Of a DNA stretch of 64,000 bases, positions 1-12,115 are shown one piece after another. Origin of the DNA: Ostrinia nubilalis (lineage: Eukaryota > Arthropoda > Insecta > Lepidoptera > Crambidae); NCBI RefSeq assembly GCF_963855985.1, contig NC_087119.1, forward strand, positions 6,116,001 to 6,180,000, in the 5' to 3' direction. The number at the start of each line of letters is the position of its first letter. Position 1 is the first letter of the stretch. The position numbers and the translations under genes are program-made. Below the pieces are notes generated by a model. That model had not been told where the DNA came from. It saw only the letters and a program-made list of their open reading frames with translations, and did not search any database.

Positions 1-898
1 ACTTAGTAGCAAGTAAATGTTGGCAGAAAACAATATTTTTGACCAAACCCAAACACCTTCAAGGCACTAGTGGATAGGCATTTTTGGGGAAGCCCGCCCT
101 GTCAGATACAGTGTTTGAATACCTAGACATGCATCTGAATGAGATTTTAGATTATTCCACTTTGTTCACCTGGGTGAATTAAAGCGATCAATTTATTACC
201 ATAAAATTTTCAATTAAAATGTTACATAGACTAGATCTTTTGTTGTTTTAAAATAAATAAAATATAAATATTAATATTCTTTAATACCAAGAATACGTTA
301 AAAAATTTTTACGACCTCTAAACATGCACTTATAATAATGGTGTCAAATACCAAATAGTTTGCACAACTAATTGTAAAATTAGCTTAACGCAAATCTCAT
401 AATTCAAATCGTAAACCTACATTTATTAGATAAAATATTGCTTATTTATTAATTCGCAAAGGCATTATTTAAGTATTACGTTACGTTAGCACTAATCCGT
501 CGCGAAACAATGACAGCGAACCATTTCAATATCTCACTTCGCCACAAAGCTAATGTGTAAACGGTGTCCGTGTAAACATTTACAAAATAATTGCGCATCA
601 AATAACGTCAGCGAATAATGTATGATTTTATGTAGTGTACTTTTAAATTTTTACCGAATAGAATATACATAACATGATTATTGAATAATTCACATGATCA
701 TGATACTGGTGTACAAGTAATATAATAGTTCAACTATGTTATGAATGCTACTATATTAAATATGGAAATGCAAAAAGCTTTTCATACCAGTGAAGTCTTC
801 TACATAACATTCACTGATTATTTTGCCCAGTTTTGATAAATATTGTTGAAATAGTATGAGTAGGTAATAATATGAATTTAATTTGGCATTCATGCATT
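1..898. other. UBE2G2 3' flank with a LINE tail relic
   Basis: Plus-strand bases around 50-130 read PNTFKALVDRHFWGSPPCQ and soon stop, resembling the C-terminal tail of Jockey-type LINE ORF2 (a better copy is at about 26975-27080). The remainder is AT-rich and includes the UBE2G2 3' UTR. TTTATT, the complement of AATAAA, occurs several times, for example at 191-196 and near 440, but the true cleavage site cannot be chosen. Confidence 0.35.
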
Positions 899-3800
899 TC
901 ATAGGCCTAGTGTTTTCCGGACTATTTGCTCGGCAATTTTGTTGAATTGCTCTCTATCTTCGCGCCACATTTTAGCAGCATCCACATTAGCACCACTTTC
1001 GTCATTTGGCTCTGTAAAATAAAATAAAAAGATACATTTATATTACTTTATTTAAACTACAAGTTATAGTGCAATTTGTATATCATCAGTTAAGTCACAC
1101 CCAAAAAAAATCCTATTAATGTATAAGAGATTTTATCATAAAGAAACACTTCTTTGGTGGTGTGACTCGTTGGGATTGTTGGGAACCAGTGAACAACAAC
1201 AAGCAGAGATGAGCTTAGATTAGACTGAGTTGCACCACTCAACTTTGACCGTAACTATAACGTTAACCGGTGCTTTTTTTATGGAGTTAGACAGAATTTT
1301 GACGTTTGTCAAAGTTAAAGTAAGATGGTGCAACCCAGCCTTAGAGTACCAATGAAACACTAACCTGCTAGCATACTGACTACAGAGAGCAAAATTTTTT
1401 CTACACTCTGTACTGGGGACCAACGTTCAGCACTGCTCTCGTACCCCATAGGATCATCTCCTGGCGCATGCAGAATGGATATGCAAACTCTCCCATCTGC
1501 ATAAACTGGAATTGAAAATAAAAATATAAGCAAAGAATCAAGTTATCAAAAATGACAACTGTATTATTTTGTGATTTTATGAGTGTTTTAGACCAAGTGA
1601 AACTTCTCAAATCTCCATTTAATTGGTTTATTTCCATATTAGGGGAGGCCTTTGTTTGAAGGCCAGCAGTGGGCGTCATTTGACTGAAATGAACGAACGA
1701 TTTCCATATTCCTTGAGTGTGTGTACCTAATAAAACTCTGGTATAAAGACAAGATGGGGGACCAAGCAGGCTATATTAGAATTTCGAGCTATAAACAAAG
1801 TGGGTATGTGCTGTCATATCGTAGGATTCTATTTGTATGTAAAACCACAGAATAATAATAAGTACTACCAGGCCTGTTCATCTCCGCGAGTTTACATCGA
1901 AAACAAAACACGCACGATGGCCCACCTACAGGATACTATTCGACAAGGCCTCACATACGAGCGAACATTGACTCACGCACGCGTATTCTTGTGTATGATG
2001 GAAGAAAATAAAGAAAATAGTGCACTAAATACTGTGCAGTATTTAACTGTCTAAATAATAATAAAAACACAGAATGTAATTTTTTAAGTTGCCTTAAGAC
2101 AATGAGAGGTAAGTAAGTAGTTAATATTATTCATGATAATTCATGCTAAATCATGTATTTCCACCGCCATTTTCCGCAGTTTGGCACCTCACGTCACATC
2201 ATTTTACCGAAGTCAGCCCTATAGCTTCGGCGCAGTACCGATCACTGACGTTTGTCAACAAAATGGTGCTTGACTCTTGAGACAGGCTAAATAACACCAT
2301 ATTGTTAATGACATTGAGCATACATTTTTTTAAATACCTTCGCGAAGTAAAACTTCTGTACGTAGTACCACATAATAATAATAAGTACAAGTCAAGCACC
2401 ATTTTGTTGACTAACGTCACTGATCGGCACTGCGCCGAAGCTATAGGGCTGACTTCGGTAAAATGATGTGACGTGAGGTGCCAAACTGCGGAAAATGGCG
2501 GAGGAAATACATGATTTAGCATTTCAATTATCATGAATAATATTAACTACTTATTTACCTCTCAGTGTTTTAAGGCAACTTAAAAAAGTACATTCTGTGT
2601 TTTTATTATTATTTAGGCAGTTAAATACTGCACAGTATTTAGTACACCATTTTCTTCCATCATACACAAGAATACGCGTACGTGAGTCAATGTTCGCTCG
2701 TATGTGAGGCCGTGTCGAATAGTATCCTGTAGGTGGGCCATCGTGCGTGTGTTGTTTTCGATGTAAACTCGCGGAGATGAACAGGCCTGGTAAAACTCAC
2801 ATTATGAAGTCTGGTGTGCATAGTTAAGGCTAAAACTTCCATTTATTTTTAGTGAATTGGAGAAGGTAGTGTTTCTGGATTATTCCACTTAGCAGATCAG
2901 ATAAAAGCATGAATGGGTTTGTGGAAGAAAACTTTACAATCCACCATAAGAGACAAATATTGGAGATGATTTGTTTATGTCATCCATCCATGTCCCAGTA
3001 TACCACTCTTTGGGATAATAAATGAGCCAGTGTTGAGAGGAATCGGCACAAGAAACTCAGTCACCCCCGATACTCACTGTTAGGATGGAACATCTCACAG
3101 AGGAAACGCATCTTTGGAGGGCTGAGAGGGTAGTCTGGCGGGAATGACAGTTTGGCTGGAAATACACCTCCTTGAAAGCATGTCCCTTCTGGTCCCCTGA
3201 AAATAAATAAAATAATCATATTTTACTTTTTGGTGTAGAATTGACAATACCTCATAATGAACATTAAAAAAATATTTATGCATTAGGCTTCAAATTTAAA
3301 TTTTACTATTTACTATGAAGATCAGTTTACTTACATTATAAGTGCCTCCCATTCGAAGAAATTTTCTTCATTGATTGGGCCTGCAATGATGCCTTCTGGT
3401 GGATTGAGAGTAAGCTCTATAAACAAAAATACAAGTGTTAGTGTAGCAAAACATACACTATTTGTTAATTTATTTGGTGGTAAAGTTATGCGAGGTTTAT
3501 TTTGCCGATAAGTATTCCTGTAATCAGGTATTCAAGACACCATTGTGTCCAAAAACACACTGAGAACAGATTGACCATGCTTTTATTCAACTACTCTCTA
3601 CAAAATCCAACTCTGACCAGCTTGTGTCAAGGGCTCAACATTAACGTGCCAGCTTTAAAAAATAATTGAAGACATGAATGGAACGACTTGTAGACCTTTT
3701 CTGAGAAAAGTTTTCTCTGAAAGACTGAAATCTAGCGGTGTGAAGCCGAAAACTACATATCTTCCTGCACTACACATTTACTTAAACTACTGTTACTGCT

Positions 3801-4068
3801 ACTGTATTGTTCGTCAATACATATTATGTTACTTCTAAGACTTGTATAAAGGGAATCCACAGGTAATGGACTTCCCTTAGTAAACCGCTGTGTGTCCTAT
3901 TTGTAAACCTATCCTGGGACCGTCACTATCTGTTTTGTTGTTAAGCAAAAGAGTACAATATTTAACTGGCACAAATTCAGCAATCATATTTTTGGGGTGG
4001 AACCACTAGGATCGTTTACACTTACGTTTATATTCTGCCATAAGTCGTCTCAGAGCTGAGCCAGCCAT
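899..4068 (-). CDS. UBE2G2: Ubiquitin-conjugating enzyme E2 G2 (Ubc7 type), complete, 5 exons
   Basis: Coding exons on the minus strand are 4026-4068, 3335-3416, 3078-3196, 1365-1505 and 899-1011. All junctions are GT/AG, and together they give 498 nt, that is 165 residues plus TGA, the usual length of human UBE2G2. The protein starts [20 protein letters not shown]. It keeps the E2 HPN motif followed by the active-site region [20 protein letters not shown] (catalytic Cys about residue 89), including the acidic insertion typical of G1/G2-type E2s, and ends [10 protein letters not shown]. Family knowledge: UBE2G2/Ubc7 accepts ubiquitin from E1 and, with ER ligases such as gp78 or Hrd1, builds K48 chains on misfolded ER proteins; the Drosophila counterpart is courtless. 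The start is the only ATG giving the conserved N-terminus. Intron 3 (1506-3077) carries a fold-back repeat and an RTE scrap, and the intron between the last two coding exons carries a MITE. No residue looks damaged, so the gene should be functional. Confidence 0.97.
1222..1341. mobile_element. ~120-bp MITE, GGCTGAGTTGCACCA family, copy 1 (in UBE2G2 intron)
   Basis: Ends AGACTGAGTTGCACCA and TGGTGCAACCCAGCCT are inverted, with a TTA/TA-like flank. The internal sequence has CGGTTA and GACGTTTGTCAAAG, shared with the copies at 19521, 26561, 50849 and 58851. Confidence 0.8.
1635..1702 (+). mobile_element. RTE-type LINE tail fragment
   Basis: The stretch ggggaggcctttgtttgaag, then cagcagtgggcgtcat and tgaaatgaacgaacga, matches the 3' end of the RTE-like family seen at 22655-22898 (there encoding LGEAFV and the sequence after it). 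Too short to classify further. Confidence 0.55.
1843..2791. repeat. Fold-back element (family B) in UBE2G2 intron 3
   Basis: The arms at about 1867-2274 and 2391-2791 are inverted copies with scattered differences and a ~115-bp centre. The outer ends read ACCAGGCCTGTTCATCTCC and its complement. A motif CCACAGAATAATAATAAGTA precedes the left arm and recurs in similar form in the centre. The left-arm sequence also occurs once, uninverted, at 12298-12823. An open frame of about 55 codons (VYIENKTRT...) is shared with the 12.3-kb copy but resembles nothing I know. Confidence 0.75.
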
Positions 4069-5562
4069 TTTAGTTCAGTAAATGGTTTCACAGAAAATTA
4101 ATTAGCAACTAATTTAAATAAAATAGGTACTTCTACGGTTTCACAGCTACACAATCGCGTTTCGCGAATTTCCTTGCGAAAAGTGGCGAAAAGTGCTCTG
4201 TGATTCAACAGCGAACGAGCCACACAGGAGCGAGCAACACACACGGCAAAAAAATCTCTTCTTGAAGTTCTTGACTGTTCTTGTGATGTGTCAATAATAA
4301 ATGTCAGTCAAAGTGACAGGATAGCTTTAGTGCAGTGAAACGAAATAACTAAATCGACTAAATTAACCAACTAAAACCTTGTTTGCACTAGCCGAATAAT
4401 TTAGTTGAGTTGAGTGAGTAACTTACCTTTTCTTTTTATCCCCGGTTTCTGCCAAGGCGGAGCGGAATGGAGATTTGTTTTGAACAACCAATCAGACGTC
4501 ATTCAGATTGAATGAAATTGACCGAATATAAAATTAGGGCCCCGATTACGCTAAAAATTTTTATCTTCAACGTGCCAGGACGAAGAACGAACTTGAGCTG
4601 TTTTGAAAAATCCGTATCACGGTGATGTCGTTTTCAAATCCGTTGAGTGGCGTTTGAGAATACCATTTAAAATTGAAGGATACTTAAATTTAGGAGCCCG
4701 TTAGCTGAGTGAAAGATTTGAGTAGCGTTTCAGTATTCGGCCGTAAATATCTCATGTGACAGTGAAAATACTAGGAAGGTACGTTAATTACCGTAATACC
4801 GAATTTGCACCTCAGTTGGTACGAAAAACTGAGCGCAACTGGAGAAGAAGCGCGTATGTATTGGAGACGTTAAAAATTGACGCGCACGGACACGTTTAGC
4901 TGCTAAATTATTCACGAAAGCTTTTAGTTGAGTACAGTTTACAAATAATTAGTAGTTTTTATAATAAAATATGAACTTGACTAAACCACCCGGTTCGGAC
5001 TCGTTTAGTCGGTAAACGAGTGAACGAATAGAGATGCTACTCGCTTGTCGAAATAAAATAGAATGGACTGTATCGACTAAAAGTCAAGAACCTAATCGAT
5101 TAATTTATTCGAGTCTCTACTAAATTACTCAATTAGCGAATGCTAGCGACAAGATTATAATAATGACAATTTTACAAAAGTCCAATGGTTAAAATTACAT
5201 TATATTATTTTTGTTTAATGTGAATATACATTATTTAAAAAAATTGTGACCTTACTAAGTTTTGGAAAAAGAAATGTTTTGTTTACTTATTTATCTTTAT
5301 GGTCATTGTTACGATAAAGTTGTATACTTGTTGATTCCCTTGCTTTTACGACTTTCTTTCTTTCCGCGCGTAGAGTAGAAAGAAAGCACAATGGCGGACT
5401 GTTCAAAATAAACAAAGAAACGCAAGAAATTAAAATTTATTACGATATGAATATTGGTTATGTTTGAAATACAAAGTGCGTGGTAAATTAATTTTCTATT
5501 TTATAAATTATTTGGTGCGTTATTATGATGTAGACCGACAAACGTGATGATTTTCTTTCAGA
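4069..5562. promoter_or_regulatory. Shared head-to-head upstream region of UBE2G2 and the zinc-finger gene
   Basis: This 1.5-kb interval separates two divergent start codons and contains no open reading frame of note. The part next to UBE2G2 (4069-4330) would be its 5' UTR and promoter. On the other side, an acceptor (ttctttcag) ends at 5561, one base before the zinc-finger ATG, so that gene must have an upstream noncoding exon, plausibly near 5340-5440. No TATA box is obvious on either side, as is usual for housekeeping genes. The sharing of regulation is inference from the arrangement. Confidence 0.5.
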
Positions 5563-8065
5563 ATGGCTACAGATAGAATGGATGCAAATAATTCATCACA
5601 AATTAGTGTTTGTCAGACAAATCCTTTGCCTGCTGCAAACACGTTGAATCCTGCACAGGTTACAAGCCTATTGTAATTCCTTTAATTGTAGATTTATAAA
5701 CTTATAATTGAGTGATTAGAAAGTTACTTTAAACTAAACCCCAAATCCTTGAGTTTTGATTAACTAAATAAATCTTAGGTATTGTGATTTTTTGTTCTGA
5801 ACGTAGATGTAGACAATAGCACCTAGTTTGATGCTGAATAGGTACCTACTTACTTTTTAATAGCATAGAGCCTTATTACAAAACAGTTTAACACTCGTTG
5901 AACAGTTTTACCTGCTTACATTGCATAGTTTACATAAATGACCATTAGGTAAACAATAGTGTTCCACGGGTGTTTAATTTTTTGTATTATGTATGCCATA
6001 AAATTGTGTAAGTTCTACATGGGCAAGAATTATATTTACTTACTTACTTTGAGAAACTATTATCTGTCAGTGTATATTTTGGGAGGAGGATTTCAACGCC
6101 CAGTTTATGTGCCGAGTGTGCAAGAAAACCTTTTACAATGCCGTCGCACTTCACAACCATATGAATATGCAGCATGATGGCAATGATACTAAAGTCGAGG
6201 AACCGGCCACCAGGCGGTATATTGATCAGGTACCTACTTACTTTGGTTCTTGCTATAGTTTCTCTTGTGATTAAGTAGGTTTCAGCCGAAAGACGTCCAC
6301 TGCTGGACAAAGGTCTCCCCCAAGGATTTCCACAAAGACCGGTCCAGCGCTGCCCGCATCCAGGCACTTACAACGACCTTCACCAGATCGTCGGTCCACC
6401 TAGTGGGAGGCCTGCCCACACCTACGTCTTCCTGCTCGTGGTCGCCACTCGAGAACTTTTCTGCCCCAGCGCCCATCAGCTCTACGACATGATCGGTACA
6501 GCCAGCGTAAAATAATAGTTTATTTCACCCACAGTAGCTAAAAAATTGACAACAGAACCTTATTCGAATAGTATTAACGTGTTGCGAACTTATTGGCTAA
6601 CATACTTTGGGAGTCACGAATTGACACTATAACCAAACTAGAACCAAAAATATTTTAATTTTGATCTTGCAAAATAAGGGTCCTTTTTACCCGATTGCGT
6701 TGTTTAATGTAACTATTTTTATTTGTTTAATGTGGTCGTTTCAGGTCTGTTAATTGCTAAATTCTTTTACTTTTTACCAAAGGTGATATAACTACCAAAT
6801 TCTTTTTACAGAATTTTAACGATTTATGCGGTTTTAAATTTATACCAATAAAAAGCGAGGATGAAGCCAACTCTACTCCCGTGCACGGTGGGCTCACGTC
6901 GAGGGTGTTCGAAGAAGACACCACCTTCCTGATCGTCAAGGTGGAAGGGGCTGACGTGGACTCCGATAGCACTAAAAAGTCCGCTGATAGTGCTCCTAAG
7001 AGGACGCACGCCAAGCCCGGCAAGCCACCAGTTGACTTACGGTCAGGACCCTTTTGACAAGTATAATATTTGCTTTTTATCTTGCAGTATTAATTGAAAA
7101 AGTATTTTTTCTTTGGTGTTATTAATCCATGGAAGGAGAATCTTAAACCATTTGCTTTTTGCTTTGAAGGGATTTTTAATAGCAATTATTTGTATTGCAT
7201 ACAAAACTAATATCCTTTTTCATCTAGGGGCCCATTCACTTGCACATTTCCATCGTCGTTGCGTCCAGATCTCCAATGCCGTCAAATATTCTTCAACTGC
7301 TGCGACTACTCGCTCCATTACCGCGAAGAACACACCAAGAGAAGAAAAGCGGCTCTTCGTTGTCAAGTCTGCGAGAAACGCTTGGACACGGATGTTTACT
7401 CAAACAACGTTATAGCAGCACAAATCGCAGTTAGCCGATTCACTTTTTCGTGTCGCGTATGCGGACAAACGTTTCTCGATAGCTCGGAATTCGATGAGCA
7501 CAATCGCCTCGTTCACGCCAAGACGAAACCGCACCAATGCTCAATTTGCGCGAAGCGGTTCACCCAACAAGGAGGCTTGCAACAGCACATGAGGATGCAT
7601 ACCGGGATCAGACCCTTCGCTTGCACGTTCTGTCCAAAAGCTTTCACCCAAAAGGCGGGCTTGGACCAACATCTACGAACACATACCAAAATAAAACCCT
7701 TTAAATGCGTTATTTGCAACAAATGCTTCTCGCAGTCTGTGCATTTGAGGCAGCATATGCGGACTCACACGAACATCCAGCCTTTTGAGTGTTCCGTGTG
7801 TGGCAGGAGATTTAAGCAGAGCAGTCATTTGAACTTCCATATGCGCTCGCACGTAGGCCAAGCTGGTTCGTTCGTCATGGAACGGTACGCTCAAGCCGTC
7901 CAACACACAAACCGAATGGAGTTCCTCAATTTGGCTAACCTTCAACCAGTACAAGACGGGGAGACGATGTACTATGCAGCCGAGTTAGCGGAGATGCCGT
8001 CGCATCATAACCCTTTTGTATATCAACCTCAAATCATATTACCAGAAAATGTGCTTTCTCTATAG
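5563..8065 (+). CDS. C2H2 zinc-finger protein, 4 coding exons, 440 residues
   Basis: The exon model is 5563-5658, 6071-6229, 6812-7041 and 7228-8065, giving 1323 nt in one frame with GT/AG junctions and TAG at the end. The donor after 7041 (ACG|GTCAGG) is the weakest junction. The start ATG lies just after an acceptor. Finger 1 (C46, C49, H62, H67) sits in exon 2. Exon 3 is acidic and linker-like, with two psi-K-x-E motifs (IKSE and VKVE) that could be SUMO sites. Exon 4 has a Cys/His-rich degenerate stretch (about 165-215), then five good C2H2 fingers at about 237-258, 266-286, 294-314, 322-342 and 350-370; the last four are joined by H-T-x-x-x-P-type linkers. A 70-residue tail follows. Such tandem fingers bind DNA, so it is probably a nuclear transcription factor. 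I cannot assign an orthologue. An RTE fragment lies in intron 2. Confidence 0.85.
6281..6500 (-). mobile_element. RTE-type LINE fragment in zinc-finger intron 2
   Basis: The minus strand encodes VGRPPTRWTDDLVKVV, then WMRAALDRSLWKSLGETFVQ and QWTSFG, the C-terminal tail typical of lepidopteran endonuclease/reverse-transcriptase LINE proteins. It is 5' truncated and not part of the host gene. Confidence 0.8.
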
Positions 8066-8270
8066 AGGAAATGCTTACTTGCTTTAGGTACTCATACAAT
8101 GAAGTGTTCAAATTAAAATACATGATGTATACTGTAATTATGGTGTATGATTTGATTGAAATACTAAGAAGTTAAAAAAAATATCCAATATGTTTGTTTC
8201 CAATGGTGTGTTGAAATTTTGTAAAGTGAACAAAGATTCGCAACCTAAATAAAATAAATAAATTTTTTTG
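8066..8270 (+). other. 3' UTR and poly(A) signals of the zinc-finger gene
   Basis: AT-rich sequence follows the TAG stop. Overlapping AATAAA hexamers occur at about 8248-8262, about 185 bases after the stop, which is a sensible position for mRNA cleavage at roughly 8275-8290. Confidence 0.6.
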
Positions 8271-11060
8271 ATCATTTTTTTACGTCATGATAGTTTGAAA
8301 TACTAAAGTGCATAGTGCTAGTACTTATGTTTTAAGTTTTAAATATAGATTTTTAAGGCTCAATTTTGGTTTTATTTATTAGATTCATTTAATGTAAAAG
8401 TAGACTGAGAGCTAGTGAACGCCAGACCTACGTCATTTTATAAAAGCTGAAAGTTTGTCAGCGTATGCTACCAATATAGATTACTTAGAATGTTGGTGCA
8501 TCATGAAGTTTGGGTCATCGTGGCTTTGGCAGCTACCCTCAAAAGATTGGGGGAACGCGAATTTTTGGGAACTTGTGAATTTAGATTAATCTGCAGTACC
8601 TATTGTTTTGCACTAGAATAGGTATTGCAATGCATAGCAAATGTTAATTGCATTCTACCAGCTCTACATAATTTTAGATATTTTACCTACCTGATTTTCA
8701 TGACACCTTTATAAAATTCAATTAATTATACCTACCATTATAACGTCGCAAAATCTTAACCCGAATTTATGTTACATTGTAACGCACGCTATATTAGATA
8801 ATTATAATATATTACTAAAGGTAGGTATTAGGAAAGTAAATATGTAATAACGAGATATTACATAATATACAAAAAGATTTTAAAAGCTGTTGCCAACTAA
8901 TATAATACCTATTATTATGTACTTACACAAAATATTTAAAGAAACCAATGTTAATTTGACTTGAAAACCAATTTTAAAAAAATAAGTAGGTACCTAATAC
9001 ATACGGCATACGGCATGCACTTGCTGCCACTTGCACTTGCAGTTAATGCATGAAAGTGCATGCAGCTTCAAACCGGGTACCAGGAGCCCAAAATATTAGA
9101 GGAGTTACTGTTACATGTTCATGCTGCACTCTTCTCTCATATGCATCGATCGCTGCACTTCCGTCGTCCACAACACAGGTAACCTAGGTCTTAGAAAATG
9201 GATAATATAGGAGCGTTACATTTCAGCTTAAGCATTATTTATCTCTCTCACCCCTCAGAAATACAGTGGTGTTCTGATTTGATTTGAGGGAGAAAGACAT
9301 AGGTACGTCTATCATGAAATTTGTAGCAACGATAAAAAAATTAAGATAAGAAAGATGCAAGGTGACGTGATGTGGCGTCACATAATTTACAAATCAATTT
9401 ATGAGCAATTTATTTACTAGCCGATATTTTTCATAATTCTTGGGTAGGCTTATAATAACGTTACGTAACACGTAAGTAACGACAAAAGTTTATTGTTATT
9501 CTAAAATTTCCTAAGTTAACAAACATTGTGCATGTAAAACTGAAAATCTGAGTGATAAGTACCTATTGAACTCCAGAATCGATTTCATTTGTTCTAAGTA
9601 ATGTATTTTTAGTTCTCCTTAATCAGTGTTTCTATAATTTTAAGACGTGCCATCTTAATTCGTAATAATAAAAGATAAGCTTCCCAAATTAGTGATTTTT
9701 GTATAATGTTTTGTAAACAGATATGATGATTGACTATCAAATGATTTGGGACACGTTTACGTGGTATTATGGTCACATTGGTGCCAAGATTTAGCCACGT
9801 TTGTGGTATTATGGTCACATAGGTGGTTAAATTGTGGATTGTGGTTATAGCTATAGGTAGCTACACGTCTTTGTTGGTGTTGTCAAAACACTGCAAGACG
9901 GCGGCGCAGCGTGTGGCCGCATGTGGTTACATTTCGGTCGTTGTATATTTTGATAGTGCGGGCAGCCCGGGAAAACAAAAGGGAGTCATGATGGCTGCAT
10001 CCTGGTACAGCTGACAGCACATCAGAATTTACATTTTCATTGCAAATCCGCGCTTATTACAATAGATTATGGTCCCACAGTGTTCAGCTTGATACACCTA
10101 GTTCTGACCTTAGTCGTAGTCGAGGACAAAAATTATGTTCCTACTTATTGTTATCGTTAAGGGTATCGTCTTGTTATGACCAACAAGAAAAAAACTAGAT
10201 CCGTAGAATTCAAGCTATTTTTAGAAACAAAAAATACTAGCAGTTCATTGGTCTTAAGAGTTTTATTGGCTTTAAAGTTTTATTGTATACAGATAAGTAA
10301 GTAATCAAGTTCGTAGTTAAATTAATAGGTAGGTACTTAGATTGTGCTCATTGGCGTATCTACAGTATCTAGGGTTATTTTTCAGGGGGGTGCGATTACT
10401 ATCATCATAACTCATGATTTAGTACTATCAACTATCATTTTCAAATCGGTAGTCCATGGCGTGCCACCGATGCCTCCCTGCTATACAGCGTTAATACGTG
10501 TGATCTCTTTCGATTATTTCTATCGAAAAACTGGTTACTGATCCTGAAAGTGCTTCACGAGCTTTTTCAAACGGAACCAATAATAGGATATAATATAACA
10601 TACTTTAACGACCTTGTTTTTATTGTGTTGGAAATTAACTTAAAAAAAGTAAAAAAAGTCATGTCTTTTTCTAATTAAATCCATTCTTCTTACTCCTTTA
10701 TAATGTATCAAACTTGTGTGTCTGTTTTCTACTTCAACTAATAGATAACTTTATTGGCAATCGCATGATATAAAATATTTGCTTATTAGTGTTAAGTTAC
10801 CCACGCTTTCAATTGTTTTTGAAGGAAGAAGTGAAAACTAAAAATCAAAAACTTTAATCCTTGTAATTTTGCGAGAAATGGGTCAAGCCCCAAAGAAGTA
10901 TTTTCATCGATTAAATTGTCCATAGATTACGCCCTTAAAGTTTGTTCACTACATGCCCGGACACACTGTATACCTACTTAGCCTAGAAACTAGAAATACA
11001 GATTATGTTTACAATAAGATCTATACAATGTAGGAGAGATATCTATCATTCAGTCGGGTC
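8271..11060. other. Intergenic, AT-rich; mostly no recognised feature
   Basis: No exon-like frame or tRNA is seen. A Cys/Gly-poor AT-rich background is broken by CATGCA/TGCACTT-rich sequence at 9010-9160 and a 44-bp tandem duplication at 9752-9826. Confidence 0.5.
9752..9826. repeat. 44-bp direct duplication
   Basis: CACGTTTACGTGGTATTATG at 9752 recurs with small changes at 9796, followed in both by GTCACAT(T/A)GGTG. It is a local tandem duplication. Confidence 0.75.
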
Positions 11061-11069
11061 GTTCAAGAA

Positions 11070-11235
11070 AGAATGTGCATCGTGTAATGTGCATGCACAT
11101 TCGCAAAATGTGCACTCGGTTCAAAATTAAAACTTCGCAAAAGGTGCATTTGTCACAAGGGGCACTTCGCTTAATGTGCATTTTGCATTACGAGCATTTA
11201 GCAAAATATGCGCTTCACATAATGCGCTTTTTTCT
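11070..11235. repeat. Degenerate short repeats around AATGTGCA
   Basis: AATGTGCA-like words (atgtgcat, aatgtgcat, aaatgtgcac, aaggtgcat, taatgtgcat, aatatgcgc, aatgcgc) recur every 15-30 bases, many preceded by TTCGC or TTAGC. They look like diverged tandem copies. Confidence 0.55.
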
Positions 11236-12115
11236 AGGAATTTATCTAAATGAACTATGTAACAAAGGTTAGTCCAAAAATAAAAAAGATATTATATGGT
11301 TCTGTTTGAGATGGGTACTGGGGATTTTACGCATCCATTCATCGTATCCTACTTCAGAAGACGTTTCGAAGAAATAGCGAAATTTAATCTGTCAAGAACG
11401 CTTCATTGTTTGGAGGCTGGTTTTTTTAAAAGTAATGGTATATCAATGTCACCCCTCCCATACCTCAGCACGGTAATAATATCATACAGTATTATAACTT
11501 CATATAAACCGACGAAACGCGAGCTTTCCTTCGAATTTCAAATCTCGGGACGCGGTCGAAATCCAAAAGTTAGGGTTAGGGGTGTCGCGAATGTGCCGAA
11601 CGGACGTCGATGGCCTAGCTAGTGTTGAAAATAACTAAGGTGATTGAATTTGACTACCGTCATTTACGGTCAAATTTGTCAAAAACAAGTTATAACAGTC
11701 AAAAATGGTCATTTTCAGTCAGTTTGATTTGAAATAAAAATTACATTGTATTAAACCAGCTTTTGCCCACGACTTCATCCGCCTGAAATTAAAGTACCTA
11801 ACAGGTCATTAAGTACTCATTATGATTAGTAGATTCAAAATTATTTTAGTATATTTTTTTAAATTAAATCTACTAACACAAAACAACACTCATTTTTATC
11901 CTATTCCATTCACAAAGTATTTAGTTTGTCTAAATAAAAAAAAATACAATCACAAAACTAGATAGAAATTCTAAGTAGACAGACGTAATTAGAATGGGTA
12001 GGTACTGTAGGTGGGCAGCCCTATCGCATGTTGTCATACCGTGACGTACCGCGGGGCTGTTGACATTTATTTCAAAAATATGGCCGAGTTGGAATACTGT
12101 ATAGATAGTATTACC

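Noticed and set aside
1800..2054. 84-codon frame, with a similar frame at 12286-12483, as a conserved gene
   Set aside because: Both copies lie inside repeat family B and the shared part is just its DNA similarity; no domain is visible.
5959..6177. 72-codon frame starting before exon 2 of the zinc-finger gene
   Set aside because: It reads across the exon in the wrong frame; the frame with the C2H2 motif matches the phases of the neighbouring exons.
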